Shown piece after piece: positions 1 to 8,624 of a stretch of DNA of 35,260 nucleotides. Source of the stretch: Candidatus Zymogenaceae bacterium (GTDB taxonomy: Bacteria; Desulfobacterota; Zymogenia; Zymogenales; Zymogenaceae); NCBI GenBank assembly GCA_016933535.1, contig JAFGAS010000060.1, positions 1-35,260 of the forward strand, written 5' to 3'. The stretch's first letter is position 1; each line of letters starts with the position of its first letter. Under the pieces are notes generated by a model. The model did no database searches. It saw only the letters and a list, made by a program, of their open reading frames with translations, and was not told the DNA's origin. The translations under genes were made by a program, and so were the position numbers.

Positions 1-334
1 GAAATGGTAGCCGAAGAGGACGTGGCGTAGTATACTACATCCATCTGACAGGAAGGCAAACTGTCAACACAACTCGTGACTACTGCAATTTAACACCTCA
101 TAGATTATTGTCAATGAAATATTATGTATACAAATGTGATATTTATATAGCATGAATTAGCGGGAAAGGTATATATATGTATGTGTATACGAATATGTTT
201 GGCATTATATATATGTGAAGTTTTTTTATGGGGGATTTCTAAGGTGCGCGATAGAGGTACGATTTAAAGGAGGGGGAAAGTGTGAACATGATCGGGCAGC
301 GGGCGCAGGATCACGGTGTCATACGGGTACGTCT
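1..334. other. AT-rich left edge, no certain gene
   Basis: Bases 1-30 read on the plus strand as nine codons (EMVAEEDVA) and a TAG stop, so they could be the tail of a gene that begins outside the window; this is weak. A perfect 12-bp palindrome, GTAGTATACTAC, lies at 27-38, and a small hairpin (TGACAG at 46-51 with CTGTCA at 61-66) follows. Bases 110-235 are very rich in A and T with alternating TATATG/TGTATA runs, unlike the GC-rich genes to the right. I see no further gene here. Confidence 0.4.
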
Positions 335-810
335 TCACCACATCACGTGGGCGGGCAAAATGCTGCCGCCCCTTCGTGCCGGCGGCCGTGTCTTTTCACT
401 CCCGATGGTCCCGTGCCGGATGCAGTCAACCGTCTCGGTGGCCCCGTGCGGGGCGTCCGGGACCGGCCCGCACCCCATGACGTTTTTGTTGGGGATGTCC
501 TGGGTGTATTTGATGCGCAAGGTCGCGGTGGGTTTGAACCCGAACCTCTGATAATAGGCGGCGGTGCCGACGAGGTATAGGGCCGTATGGCCAATCTCCC
601 GTGCCAATTTAGAATTCTCCATTACCGGGGCCGGGCCAACCCCCGGTTGGGGCGTTCCAGCACCATGCAAAGGGGCCCCAGGAGGAGCACGTCAAAAGTC
701 CTTTCGCCGTCGGCGACATGGGCCACCGTCGGCATGAAGCAACTGATGAGTTCGCCGCCCTCTTCGGTCACCGGCGCAAGCTCCGGGATATAATCGCCGC
801 CGGTTTGCTC
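335..810 (-). pseudogene. Decayed GNAT-family N-acetyltransferase
   Basis: Two pieces of one GNAT acetyltransferase lie in different frames. Reading leftward from the stop codon of the GH116 gene, the first piece runs GGDYIPELAPVTEEGGEL..., then TFDVLLLGPL, which is the central beta-strand and acetyl-CoA entry region of YhbS-like GNAT proteins, and stops at a TAA at 622-624. The second piece continues in another frame from about 632 with MENSKLAREIGHTALYLVG and AYYQRFGFKP, the usual C-terminal part. The shift falls in the GC-rich run at about 621-640. The first 40-50 residues normal for the family are missing: the remnant starts directly after, and in frame with, the neighbouring stop codon. 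It should not make a working enzyme. The exact C-terminal end is uncertain. Confidence 0.72.
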
Positions 811-3510
811 CTACCCGGCCTTTCCCGTAAACTCGATCGTGAGCGACTCCCCCGGGCCTATCGTCGTCGGCGCGTCCAGCACCACGGTCGTCCCGCGCCC
901 GTCGGCGGGCTCGGTACGTCCGGTAAGCTCCTCCTTTCCCTTGAAAATCTGTGCGACTCCCCAACCTCCGCCGCCCCCGTCTCCCATCTCCAGCGACAGC
1001 CGCTTCACCTGCAGCCGTCCGAAAAGCACCGAAAGCTCCGCGAGGGCCGTGTCCTTTTCCGTCCGCTGGGCATACGTCCCCCAGCCGGTGCCGGTGGACC
1101 AGAAGGTCTTAAAATCCTCCGCGCTGATCTTCGGGGCAAAGCCGTAGGCGCGCCCCGGCGCGTCGAAGGTGAAGCCGGAGAGCGCGATGAGGAGCCCCCA
1201 GTTGGCCAGCGCCCGGACGTAGTGGTTTCCGCACTCCACCTCGTTAAACGGGTTTCGGTATCTCCCGTCGTAGCGCAGGCGTACGCCGCGGACGACCGAG
1301 AGCCCCTCGTCGACGAATCCCTCGTTGACGAGGTGCGCGGCCACCTGGTATTCGATACCCGTCCAGACCTCGTCGGCGTAGACGAACGGCAGCCTCGGAT
1401 GCCCGCCCCGGGGCCAGGTGCAGATGAGGAGCCCCGGCTCCCCCTCCGTGGCAAACACGCGCTGGGGGTTGACGTGGCCCGTGAGGTCGGGCCGCCAGTT
1501 GTAATGGAATATCGACGAGAGCGTCTTTTTTACATTTCCCTCGTCAAAGAGCCGGCCCAGCCCGAAGAGGCGCGCTAGTCCTTCCCCGAAGAGCTGGTCG
1601 GATAGGCACCCCTGCCCGTACTGGTACTTCGGCTCACCCTGTTCGTCCTTTTCCTGCCCCCCCATGGAAACGTCGGTCGCCACCGGCGAGAGGCGGTCGG
1701 CGTCGGGATCGATCCGCTGTATATAGTACTCCCCGTTGAAGAGCTCTTTGTCCATCCAGGCCGCCCCCTTACGTGCCAGCGCCTCGTAGTCGGCGGCGGC
1801 CTCGTCCTCTCCTGCGGCGCGGGCCATCCGTGCCGCCGCCGCCAGCGCCCCGGCATAGAGGCTTCCCATCATCGTGTTGGGGCCGTAAAACTCGATGTCG
1901 TAGGTGTTGTGCTGGAGTCCCTCCATGACCCCGTCTTTGTCGGCGTCCCAGTATTTCCAGCCGTATTCAAGGGATTTTTTGACCGAGGGCCACATCTCCT
2001 TGAGCCAGTCCGTATCTCCAGTGAGCTGATAGTCGCGGTAGATCCGCATGACCCCGCCCATCTGGCCGTCGGCCGCCGGATGAAACGCCTCCCCCAGTCC
2101 GGCAGTCCCGCCCAGGGCCGTCTCCTCGGCCTTTTCCCCCAGCGGCACCGACGTCCGAAAGGCCATCCTGCCGTCGTCGGCCAGGTTGTACCGATATTCG
2201 GCATCGCGCATGGAGCGCTCCAGCGCCGGGAAGAGGAAGCCAAGAGTCTGGGCGTAGTTCCAGACGTGGGTGCACGAACCTTCGCAGCAGCCGTCACCGC
2301 AGTGGCAGCCCTCAAACGAATAGAACGTCCCATCCGAGAGCCTGATGCAGGTGGTGGAGCGGATCGTCGCGATCTGGCTGGAGACGGCGTCCAACACATA
2401 GTCGGGCAGCGTCGACGAGAAGAGGGCGTCGGTAAATTTCCTCGTTTCGGCCAGCAGCCGGTCGTGATGTTCGGCAAGGTATGCAGCGGCGGTCAGCGCG
2501 TCGGGGAAACGGCCTGCGTAATGGTTCTCCCAGCGCGGTTTTCCGGTCACGATTGTCCCGTCCGGGCCCGTCTCGGTCACGTCCGGCCGCCAGTATCCCT
2601 CCATCGTGGGAAACGACCAGGTGAGATAAAGCGGCAGGGTGATGCTCTGGCCCGGCTCGACAACCGTCTTCATCCCCAGAGAGGCTATGTCGCCGGCCAG
2701 CGGCGGATAGGTCCGGTCGATCAGCTCGCCCGTGGCCGAGACCTCATCCCAGAAGGTCGAGAGGTTATCGAACCATGCCCCCCGCACCCAGGCGCGGGTA
2801 TAGGTGACGTCGGGATGCGTCGTGAACATCCCCATCGACCCCCAGCCGGGCGATTGCGGTTTTTGTTTCCGGGAGGCCATGGTGATCCCCCGCACCCCGT
2901 CCTTGTCGACATAGTCGTTGTAGTTGGTGAAGTCCCCGTTTACGACGTTGTGCATGTTAAACAGCAGTGTCGCCTTTACGGGGGCGGTCCCGGGGTTCTT
3001 CAGCTCAAAGAGGAAGACGGCGCCGGGGATCGAGCTGTCATGCTCGTTGTGGGGGACGAGCGGGTTATAGGCCGTCAGGGTCACCTCCAGCGGCACATCC
3101 GGATCGGTAAACTCGATCCCGGCAAAGGGGTAGCGGCCGGTAAAGCGCGCCCGCTTCATGTGGGGCAGGCCCAACCCCGTGAGGCGGTTGGCGCCGAACC
3201 CGGTGCCCGAAAAGAGGCCGGGGCCTGACCCCGAAAGGCCCCGCATGGGCCGCTCGGCCAGCACCTTCGTGACGGGGTCTTTGCCCTGTTGGGCGGCCCG
3301 CAGGGTGAAGAAGGAAAAGGCGTTGATGGTGCCCTTGTTGGGCCGGTTCTGGATCTCCCAATCGACGAGCTGACCCCGGCCGGTAAGCGATATCGTGCCG
3401 GTGCCGATCCCGCCCAGCGGGAAAGCGATCTCGTCGAGATACGGGCCCTCCTTCGGGCCGGGCGGGCCTATGGTCATGAGGTCTTTTTTCGGATAGGGTT
3501 TTGATTCCAC
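811..3510 (-). CDS. GH116 beta-glucosidase / glucosylceramidase-type hydrolase (GBA2-like)
   Basis: An 899-residue protein with the two-part build of GH116 enzymes: an N-terminal beta-sandwich (about 20-350), opening with FPLGGIGTGTISLTGRG, then a C-terminal alpha/alpha toroid (about 370-870). By analogy with characterised GH116 enzymes, the nucleophile should be Glu410 in the Cys-rich motif CCEGSCTHVWNYAQ and the acid/base Asp538 in NTYDIEFYG. It should release glucose or a related sugar from beta-glycosides with retention. No signal peptide or membrane segment is seen, so it is probably cytoplasmic; the true substrate (oligosaccharide or glycolipid) cannot be told. The start used is GTG with a weak GAGG upstream; an ATG eleven codons further in lacks a ribosome site. 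A decayed GNAT gene follows directly. Confidence 0.93.
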   Translation of the reverse strand: MESKPYPKKDLMTIGPPGPKEGPYLDEIAFPLGGIGTGTISLTGRGQLVDWEIQNRPNKGTINAFSFFTLRAAQQGKDPVTKVLAERPMRGLSGSGPGLFSGTGFGANRLTGLGLPHMKRARFTGRYPFAGIEFTDPDVPLEVTLTAYNPLVPHNEHDSSIPGAVFLFELKNPGTAPVKATLLFNMHNVVNGDFTNYNDYVDKDGVRGITMASRKQKPQSPGWGSMGMFTTHPDVTYTRAWVRGAWFDNLSTFWDEVSATGELIDRTYPPLAGDIASLGMKTVVEPGQSITLPLYLTWSFPTMEGYWRPDVTETGPDGTIVTGKPRWENHYAGRFPDALTAAAYLAEHHDRLLAETRKFTDALFSSTLPDYVLDAVSSQIATIRSTTCIRLSDGTFYSFEGCHCGDGCCEGSCTHVWNYAQTLGFLFPALERSMRDAEYRYNLADDGRMAFRTSVPLGEKAEETALGGTAGLGEAFHPAADGQMGGVMRIYRDYQLTGDTDWLKEMWPSVKKSLEYGWKYWDADKDGVMEGLQHNTYDIEFYGPNTMMGSLYAGALAAAARMARAAGEDEAAADYEALARKGAAWMDKELFNGEYYIQRIDPDADRLSPVATDVSMGGQEKDEQGEPKYQYGQGCLSDQLFGEGLARLFGLGRLFDEGNVKKTLSSIFHYNWRPDLTGHVNPQRVFATEGEPGLLICTWPRGGHPRLPFVYADEVWTGIEYQVAAHLVNEGFVDEGLSVVRGVRLRYDGRYRNPFNEVECGNHYVRALANWGLLIALSGFTFDAPGRAYGFAPKISAEDFKTFWSTGTGWGTYAQRTEKDTALAELSVLFGRLQVKRLSLEMGDGGGGGWGVAQIFKGKEELTGRTEPADGRGTTVVLDAPTTIGPGESLTIEFTGKAG

Positions 3511-3536
3511 GGCGGGCCTCGTTGGAAGTTTGAACC

Positions 3537-3564
3537 ACTATACCATATATTGTTCCCGTGTGAC
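3537..3564 (-). promoter_or_regulatory. Possible sigma-70 promoter for the GH116 gene
   Basis: On the minus strand GTCACA (3559-3564), a 16-base gap and TATAGT (3537-3542) lie about 30 bases before the GTG start. The match is moderate, and it sits in the gap shared with the divergent ilvB promoter. Confidence 0.35.
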
Positions 3565-3595
3565 TCCCCAATTTTTCCGCGGTCGGAAAAAATCC

Positions 3596-3624
3596 TTGTA
3601 TATCGGGACTCTATCGGATACAAT
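3596..3624 (+). promoter_or_regulatory. Probable sigma-70 promoter of the ilv operon
   Basis: TTGTAT (3596-3601), a 17-base spacer and TACAAT (3619-3624). The -10 box matches five of six consensus bases; the -35 box matches only at TTG. Transcription would start near 3631, leaving a leader of about 88 bases before ilvB. I saw no leader-peptide attenuator in it. Confidence 0.5.
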
Positions 3625-3718
3625 TCAGAAAATACGTAATAGTATCCGGTGCGAACGAAATCCCCTCGCGGGCGTTCCTTTGGGACGTGCGGTAATTGCA
3701 CTGAAGGTGGTCCAGTAG

Positions 3719-5359
3719 ATGAAAAAGATGTGCGGCGCCGATATACTCATCCAGGCCCTCCTGTCCGAAGGGGTCACGGTCGCCTTCGGCTATCCAGGGG
3801 GGGCGATACTGCCGCTTTACGACCGGCTGTGTAACTGCCCCATCCGCCACATCCTGGTGCGGCACGAGCAGGGGGCGGCCCACATGGCCGACGGGTATGC
3901 CCGGGCCTCGGGCAGCGTCGGCGTGGCGATCGCCACCAGCGGCCCCGGTTCCACGAACCTGGTCACCGGGCTTGCCACCGCCTACCTCGACTCGTCGCCG
4001 GTCGTGGCGATCACCGGCCAGGTGGAGCGCCGCTTCATCGGCACCGACGCCTTCCAGGAGGTGGACATCGTCGGGATCACCATCCCCATCACCAAGCACA
4101 ACGAGCACATCTTGTCGGCCGGCGATATTTACGCTGCGGTCAAGCGGGCCTTTTACCTCGCCCGAAGCGGCAGGCCCGGCCCGGTGCTCCTGGATATACC
4201 CAAGGACGTGCTGATGGAGGAATGTCCGTTTGACCCGCGGCAGGAGGTGGCCATCGAGGGCTATAACCCGATTACAGAGGGGCATGGGGGACAGATAAAG
4301 CGGGCGGCAAAGCTGCTCGGCCAGGCAAAATCCCCCGTTATCGTGGCGGGCGGCGGGGTGATTCGTTCGCGGGCAACCGAGGAGCTGATCAGGCTCTCAC
4401 GGCTCCTAGGGGCGCCGATCCTCACGACCCTCATGGGTAAATCGGCCGTGCCCCAGGACTTCGAGTATTACCTCGGGATGATCGGGATGCACGGCAGCCA
4501 GGCGGCCGTTCGGACGCTTCAGAATGCCGACGTTATTGCGGCGGTGGGGGCGCGCTTCGGAGATCGGGCGGTGCTCTCTTATAAGAAATTCGAGAAGCTT
4601 GCCCGCTTCATCCAGATAGACATTGACCCGGCCGAGATCGAAAAGACCGTCGAGGTGGATATTCCCATCGTCGGGGACGCAAATAGGATCCTGACCGAGA
4701 TCAACAATCGGTTGGCAACGGAAGAAGGGGAGGCCGCCGTCGTCCCGAAGGCCGTGCCCCGAGCGCGCCCGGAGCGTTACGAGGGATCGGGGCCGCTGTC
4801 CATCCCCGCGGTGGTGCAGACGCTGTCGGACCGGGGCGGCGACTGTATCGTAGTCACGGACGTGGGCCGCCACCAGATCTGGGCGGCCAAGTATTACAGC
4901 AGCCCCAATCTTCCCGTCGGCCTCTTTATTACCTCGGGGGGGCTGGGGACGATGGGGTTCGGGCTGCCGGCCGCCCTCGGGGCAAAGCTCGCCCATCCCG
5001 AAAGACAGGTTGTCCTGATCACCGGCGACGGGAGCTTCCTTATGAACATCCAGGAGCTGGCCACCTCGGGCCACCACGACATCCCGATCCTGGTCGTGGT
5101 CATGAACGATCACCACCTCGGTATGATCCGTCAGCTTCAGGATGCCTTCTACAAGAACAACTACGCCGAGTGCACCTTTCCGCCCGGCGTGGACTACGTC
5201 GGCCTGGCGCGGGCCATGGGGCTTGACGGCACGCGCGTAACAGACATCGGCGAGGTCAACGACGCGGTCGATCGGGGGCTTTCCTCTAAAAAGACGTTCG
5301 TGATCGAGTGCATCATCGAGTCCCAGGAAAATATCCCGTATCAGTCCTATGATGAGTAA
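3719..5359 (+). CDS. ilvB: Acetolactate synthase, large (catalytic) subunit
   Basis: A 546-residue thiamine-diphosphate enzyme that joins two pyruvates to 2-acetolactate, or pyruvate and 2-oxobutyrate to 2-aceto-2-hydroxybutyrate, the first common step to valine, leucine and isoleucine. The N-terminal pyrimidine domain has the catalytic glutamate (Glu50) in RHEQGAAHMADGYARASG. The central domain covers about 190-330. The C-terminal diphosphate-binding domain has GDGSFLMN (about 436) and NDHHLGM about 26 residues later, the metal-ThDP signature. Length is normal for the family. The ATG is preceded by a good AAGGTGG. Two regulatory-subunit genes follow directly, which makes this the biosynthetic AHAS rather than the catabolic AlsS. 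Confidence 0.96.
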   Translation: MKKMCGADILIQALLSEGVTVAFGYPGGAILPLYDRLCNCPIRHILVRHEQGAAHMADGYARASGSVGVAIATSGPGSTNLVTGLATAYLDSSPVVAITGQVERRFIGTDAFQEVDIVGITIPITKHNEHILSAGDIYAAVKRAFYLARSGRPGPVLLDIPKDVLMEECPFDPRQEVAIEGYNPITEGHGGQIKRAAKLLGQAKSPVIVAGGGVIRSRATEELIRLSRLLGAPILTTLMGKSAVPQDFEYYLGMIGMHGSQAAVRTLQNADVIAAVGARFGDRAVLSYKKFEKLARFIQIDIDPAEIEKTVEVDIPIVGDANRILTEINNRLATEEGEAAVVPKAVPRARPERYEGSGPLSIPAVVQTLSDRGGDCIVVTDVGRHQIWAAKYYSSPNLPVGLFITSGGLGTMGFGLPAALGAKLAHPERQVVLITGDGSFLMNIQELATSGHHDIPILVVVMNDHHLGMIRQLQDAFYKNNYAECTFPPGVDYVGLARAMGLDGTRVTDIGEVNDAVDRGLSSKKTFVIECIIESQENIPYQSYDE

Positions 5360-5375
5360 ATCCAGGAGCCGGACC

Positions 5376-5894
5376 ATGCAGAAGGTTATTTCTATTCTCG
5401 TGGAAGACAAACCGGGCGTCCTCATGCGGATTGCCGGGCTCTTCTACCGCCGGGGCTTCAATATAGACGCCCTGTCGGTGGGCAGCACCGAGATATCCGG
5501 CAAGAGCCGCTTTACCATTACGGTCAACGGCGACGAAGCAGTCCTCGAGCAGGTCAGAAAGCAGGTTCAGAAGCTGCTGAACGTCCACCGCACCGCCGAG
5601 CACGACAGCAAGAACTCCCAGCTCAGGGAGTACGCCCTCATCAAGATCAACTTTACCGAAAGCACCAAGACCGAGATCATCCACCTCGTCGAGTTCTTTC
5701 GGGGCCGGGTCATCGATATTTTCGACGGGGCGGCCATCATCGAGATCGCCGAGGAGGAGTCCCGCATCGACGCCTTCATAGAGCGGCTCACCCCCTACGG
5801 GATCATCGAGTCACTCAGAACCGGAAAGGTGTCCATGTACCGCGGCAAGAAATCGCTGTCGACCCCCACGAAGGTAATCAAGCTGGCGGGGTAA
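5376..5894 (+). CDS. ilvN: Acetolactate synthase, small (regulatory) subunit
   Basis: A 172-residue IlvN/IlvH subunit that activates the catalytic subunit and normally gives feedback inhibition by valine. The N-terminal ACT domain begins VISILVEDKPGVLMRIAGLF and carries the RRGFNIDALSVG segment typical of effector-binding IlvN proteins; a C-terminal regulatory domain follows (about 85-172). The start at 5376 is preferred to the two ATG codons at 5349 and 5352, which overlap the end of ilvB, because AGGAG at 5364-5368 lies seven bases before it. It begins 16 bases after the ilvB stop and is surely co-transcribed. Confidence 0.95.
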   Translation: MQKVISILVEDKPGVLMRIAGLFYRRGFNIDALSVGSTEISGKSRFTITVNGDEAVLEQVRKQVQKLLNVHRTAEHDSKNSQLREYALIKINFTESTKTEIIHLVEFFRGRVIDIFDGAAIIEIAEEESRIDAFIERLTPYGIIESLRTGKVSMYRGKKSLSTPTKVIKLAG

Positions 5895-5951
5895 TGATCG
5901 AGCTTTCTATAACGCCCCTCTGTTTTCGGAGCAGGGGTCGGGGAAGGAACC

Positions 5952-6503
5952 ATGGATAAAAAGTTAGACCGGATCCTGAGGATCTATCCGAAGGAGGACG
6001 AAAAAGAGTATACGCTCTACATCCTCTGTGAGAATAAGCCGGGTGTGACGGCCAACGTTAGTAACGTCATCTCACGCCGCGGCTTTAACATCACCTCGTT
6101 TATCGGCGCCGGCACCATGACCGACGATGTCTACAAGATCATCATCAAGCTCTATGCGACGCCCACGGGCCTGAAAGGGATCGTCAAACAGATCGCCAAA
6201 CTCATCAACATCATCGAAGTCAAGAACTCCATGTCCGATGAGTTCGTCGAATACGAGATGGTCCTGGTGAAGCTTACCTATTCACCCGATAACCACGGGG
6301 ATATCTTTCAGGTCGTCAATCACTATTACGGCGAGATCGTGGATCTCTCCGACAATAAGCTGACCGTCGCCTTTACCGGGACGCCCCAGAAACTGGACAC
6401 GATCCTGGCGCTCATCAGGCATTTCGGAATCCTGGACATCGTGAAGTCGGGAATCGCCGTCATGAGAAAATACGAAGAAAACGGCATTACCGGTACGCCA
6501 TAA
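5952..6503 (+). CDS. Second IlvN-like ACT-domain protein
   Basis: A 183-residue paralogue of the preceding gene. It has an ACT domain with the same pattern (YILCENKPGVTANVSNVISR, RRGFNITSF) and a matching C-terminal half, but little detailed identity to the first copy; the N-terminus is longer by about 20 charged residues. It is probably an alternative regulatory subunit of acetolactate synthase, giving a different inhibition pattern, or a sensor derived from one. A clear AAGGA precedes the ATG. The 57-base gap after ilvN holds a small GC-rich hairpin (CCCCT with AGGGG), so co-transcription is likely but its level could be lowered. The second-subunit function is inference. Confidence 0.85.
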   Translation: MDKKLDRILRIYPKEDEKEYTLYILCENKPGVTANVSNVISRRGFNITSFIGAGTMTDDVYKIIIKLYATPTGLKGIVKQIAKLINIIEVKNSMSDEFVEYEMVLVKLTYSPDNHGDIFQVVNHYYGEIVDLSDNKLTVAFTGTPQKLDTILALIRHFGILDIVKSGIAVMRKYEENGITGTP

Positions 6504-6513
6504 TATGCGGGAA

Positions 6514-6537
6514 GGCCCTCGGTGCTAACAAAGGGCC
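6514..6537 (+). terminator. Weak hairpin after the ilv genes
   Basis: GGCCCT (6514-6519) pairs with AGGGCC (6532-6537) across a 12-base loop just after the last ilv gene. There is no T run after it, so if it ends transcription it is not a standard intrinsic terminator. Confidence 0.25.
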
Positions 6538-6645
6538 ATATAAAAAACGCTACGGCTTACATGTGGAATCCGACTCTTTCAATGGTACCCGATAAAGGAC
6601 CGTCCCGCCGCCGGTATCGGTGGTTTTCAGTCCTGACCATATTAT

Positions 6646-7473
6646 ATGGAAAATAGTTTCCTGATCCCCATCCTCATTACCGTGGCCGCCGGGCTGTCTA
6701 CCGGCATAGGCAGTATCGCCGCTCTTTTCGTCAAACAATTCAAACACAAATACCTCTCGTTGATGCTCGGTTTTTCCGCGGGGGTCATGGTCTATGTCTC
6801 CTTTGCCGATCTCCTCTTTAAATCGGTCCACGAGATCGGTCTGGTATGGAGCAACGTCTGGTTTTTTGCCGGGATCGGCTTGATTGCCGTTGTCGAGCGC
6901 GTTATTCCCCATATTTGGCTCGAAGAGAAGCAGAATGCCTTTCCGGTCAATGGCGATCCAATAGTCACCTCGAGACGCCGTCGGCGCAGGGAGCGTGAGG
7001 GGAGCGGCGCTATCTCGGACGAACAGCTTATGAACACGGGGCTCTTGACGGCCGCGGGAATCGCCATCCACAACTTCCCGGAGGGCATGGGAGTCCTGTT
7101 TACCTCTATGCACGACCTGACCGTCGGGATACCGCTGGCCGTGGCCATCGCTCTACACAACATACCCGAGGGGATCGCGGTCTCGATACCGATCTATTAC
7201 GCCACGAAGAGCCGGAAAAAGGCCTTTCTCTATTCCTTTTTTTCGGGGGTAACGGAGCCCCTGGGGGCTATCTTCGGGTACCTGATCATCCGCCCCTTCC
7301 TTACCGAATCGGTACTGATGGGCACGCTGTCTGTGGTGGCGGGGATTATGGTCTTTATCTCGTTTGACGAGCTGCTTCCCGTCTCATTTTCCCGGGGCGA
7401 GGAACACATCGCCATCCTCGGGCTCTTTATCGGGATGGGGATGATGGCCTTTTCGCTGTCGATCCTGTCATAA
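6646..7473 (+). CDS. zupT: ZIP-family divalent metal transporter (ZupT-like)
   Basis: A 275-residue inner-membrane protein with about eight hydrophobic segments that should import zinc, iron or similar divalent metals into the cell. The two metal-site helices carry the ZIP signatures HNFPEGMG (about 141) and HNIPEGIAVSIP (about 171). The loop between the third and fourth helices, often rich in histidine in this family, here holds a run of arginines (SRRRRRRERE, about 108-117) and no histidine cluster. Length is normal for ZupT. The ATG lacks a clear ribosome site. It stands between the ilv operon and an unknown membrane protein gene, 79 bases before the latter; nothing ties it to either by function. 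Confidence 0.92.
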   Translation: MENSFLIPILITVAAGLSTGIGSIAALFVKQFKHKYLSLMLGFSAGVMVYVSFADLLFKSVHEIGLVWSNVWFFAGIGLIAVVERVIPHIWLEEKQNAFPVNGDPIVTSRRRRRREREGSGAISDEQLMNTGLLTAAGIAIHNFPEGMGVLFTSMHDLTVGIPLAVAIALHNIPEGIAVSIPIYYATKSRKKAFLYSFFSGVTEPLGAIFGYLIIRPFLTESVLMGTLSVVAGIMVFISFDELLPVSFSRGEEHIAILGLFIGMGMMAFSLSILS

Positions 7474-7552
7474 TACGCGGGCCGGATACCCGACCCGCCG
7501 GGACGGCGGAAATGACCCGATATCGTTTTTCGTCACGTGAGAGGTCACGTAT

Positions 7553-8320
7553 ATGGTGTGGACAACCTATCGGCGGCATCTGCCGGCCCTCCTGATTATG
7601 ATTGCCGCCGCCGGACTATGGCTCGCGCTGTTACCTTCCCTGCCGGACCCGATGACCGTTTATCGCACGTTCTCGCCGGACCCCATCTTTGCCGCCGAGC
7701 CGATAATCCCGATCATCGCGATGTGCGGTTTCATGCTGATATCCCACATCGTCATCGTGTTGATCGATCTCTTCCTGTTTGCCCCCGTGGTCCCGGGGTA
7801 TATCATGGCCGCGATCGACTGGATCGTGGAAGGGAGCACGGCGGTCTTCTATCTTTCGGTTCTTTGCGCAGGTATAACGATCCTGCCGTTTGCCGCCGGT
7901 TTGCTCATCGGCGCCGTCGGGATGTTCGCTGTCCTTGCGATTGCCTATCGGAAATCAAAGGAATCCGTCCAAGGGGCGGCAGGTCCCCTGCTTTACTCTC
8001 CCTATTTCGAGCGGATAGGGCCCTCTCTCATGACGACGATCTTCTTTTTCCTCCGGCCCCTCTTTCCATCCTATATTGTCATTGTCCCGGTTGGGATCAG
8101 GATTATCGGGATACTCTACGACGTTACCTATCCCTGGGAGCGGATCGATCGGGTGAAAAAGGGAGATTTTATGACCTTTTTTTCCAACAGGCCGGTCAAG
8201 CTCAATCAGGCGCTTGCCAACACCGTGGAGATTCGCCTGAAGGATCGGAAAAAGTATCCGGTGATTTCGGTCGGGGACCGGGACCGCTTCCTGGACGCGG
8301 CGGCGCAGTTTATGACGTGA
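7553..8320 (+). CDS. Unknown multi-pass membrane protein
   Basis: A 255-residue protein I do not recognise with certainty. Hydrophobic segments lie at about 9-28, 50-77, 97-130 and 157-188; the C-terminal 65 residues are hydrophilic and basic and probably cytoplasmic. The N-terminal stretch LLPSLPDPMTVYRTFSPD resembles the start of DUF1648/SdpI-type proteins (a hydrophobic helix followed by an LPDP motif), but the rest does not clearly follow that family. GAGAGG lies nine bases before the ATG. Another frame is open over the same bases (7537-8454) but has arginine-rich, non-membrane content; the frame chosen gives proper membrane helices and is the real one. Confidence 0.78.
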   Translation: MVWTTYRRHLPALLIMIAAAGLWLALLPSLPDPMTVYRTFSPDPIFAAEPIIPIIAMCGFMLISHIVIVLIDLFLFAPVVPGYIMAAIDWIVEGSTAVFYLSVLCAGITILPFAAGLLIGAVGMFAVLAIAYRKSKESVQGAAGPLLYSPYFERIGPSLMTTIFFFLRPLFPSYIVIVPVGIRIIGILYDVTYPWERIDRVKKGDFMTFFSNRPVKLNQALANTVEIRLKDRKKYPVISVGDRDRFLDAAAQFMT

Positions 8321-8332
8321 GGGTAGGGGACA

Positions 8333-8617
8333 TTGGTATCTTGTCGGCCGCGTATCAAAGAATTTCGTCCTTTTTTTCGGCACTGCGGCTGCCTGCTGTT
8401 ACGGGGCGGCGGATCAAACCTCACCAGGGCGTCCGTCAATGGAAAATACTATAACCTGTTGAAGGTGATCAACGTCCCTGAGGACAAAGGTTCCTACGGT
8501 GACTTTAACGACTATGGGTACTATTCGAGCACTTCGTATGCGGGATACGACAATATCCCGGCGGGCTACTGGGTCTACGTCTACCCCGACTGGTACATCT
8601 GGGGAAATCAGAAATAG
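8333..8617 (+). CDS. Small exported protein of unknown function, N-terminus apparently frameshifted
   Basis: The last 50 or so residues are Tyr/Gly/Trp-rich (YYNLLKVINVPED, YGDFNDYGYYSSTSYAGY, GYWVYVYPDWYIWG) and look like a conserved small secreted domain that I have seen in proteobacteria but whose function I do not know. The first 40 residues in this frame (MVSCRPRIKEFRP...) are implausible and start at a TTG with no ribosome site. In a neighbouring frame the same bases encode a signal-peptide-like run, KNFVLFFGTAAACCYGAAD, which stops soon after. The simplest reading is a frameshift near 8410 that separates a signal peptide from the mature domain, so the gene may be broken. An intrinsic terminator follows. 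Confidence 0.55.
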   Translation: MVSCRPRIKEFRPFFRHCGCLLLRGGGSNLTRASVNGKYYNLLKVINVPEDKGSYGDFNDYGYYSSTSYAGYDNIPAGYWVYVYPDWYIWGNQK

Positions 8618-8624
8618 TCTGGGA

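Noticed and set aside
282..551. Plus-strand frame of 89 codons with a strong AGGAGGG site and GTG start
   Set aside because: Despite the ribosome site, most of it is the antisense of the GNAT remnant, and the product has no known features. It cannot be excluded fully.
1909..3228. Long plus-strand frame of 439 codons opposite the GH116 gene
   Set aside because: It lies wholly antisense to a clear GH116 gene and has no family likeness; it comes from the codon bias of the GC-rich gene.
4406..5425. Minus-strand frame of 339 codons opposite ilvB
   Set aside because: It is antisense to the thiamine diphosphate domain of ilvB and shows no motif.
7537..8454. Alternative frame of 305 codons over the unknown membrane protein
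   Set aside because: Its product is arginine-rich and without membrane helices; the frame from 7553 gives four proper hydrophobic segments and has a ribosome site.
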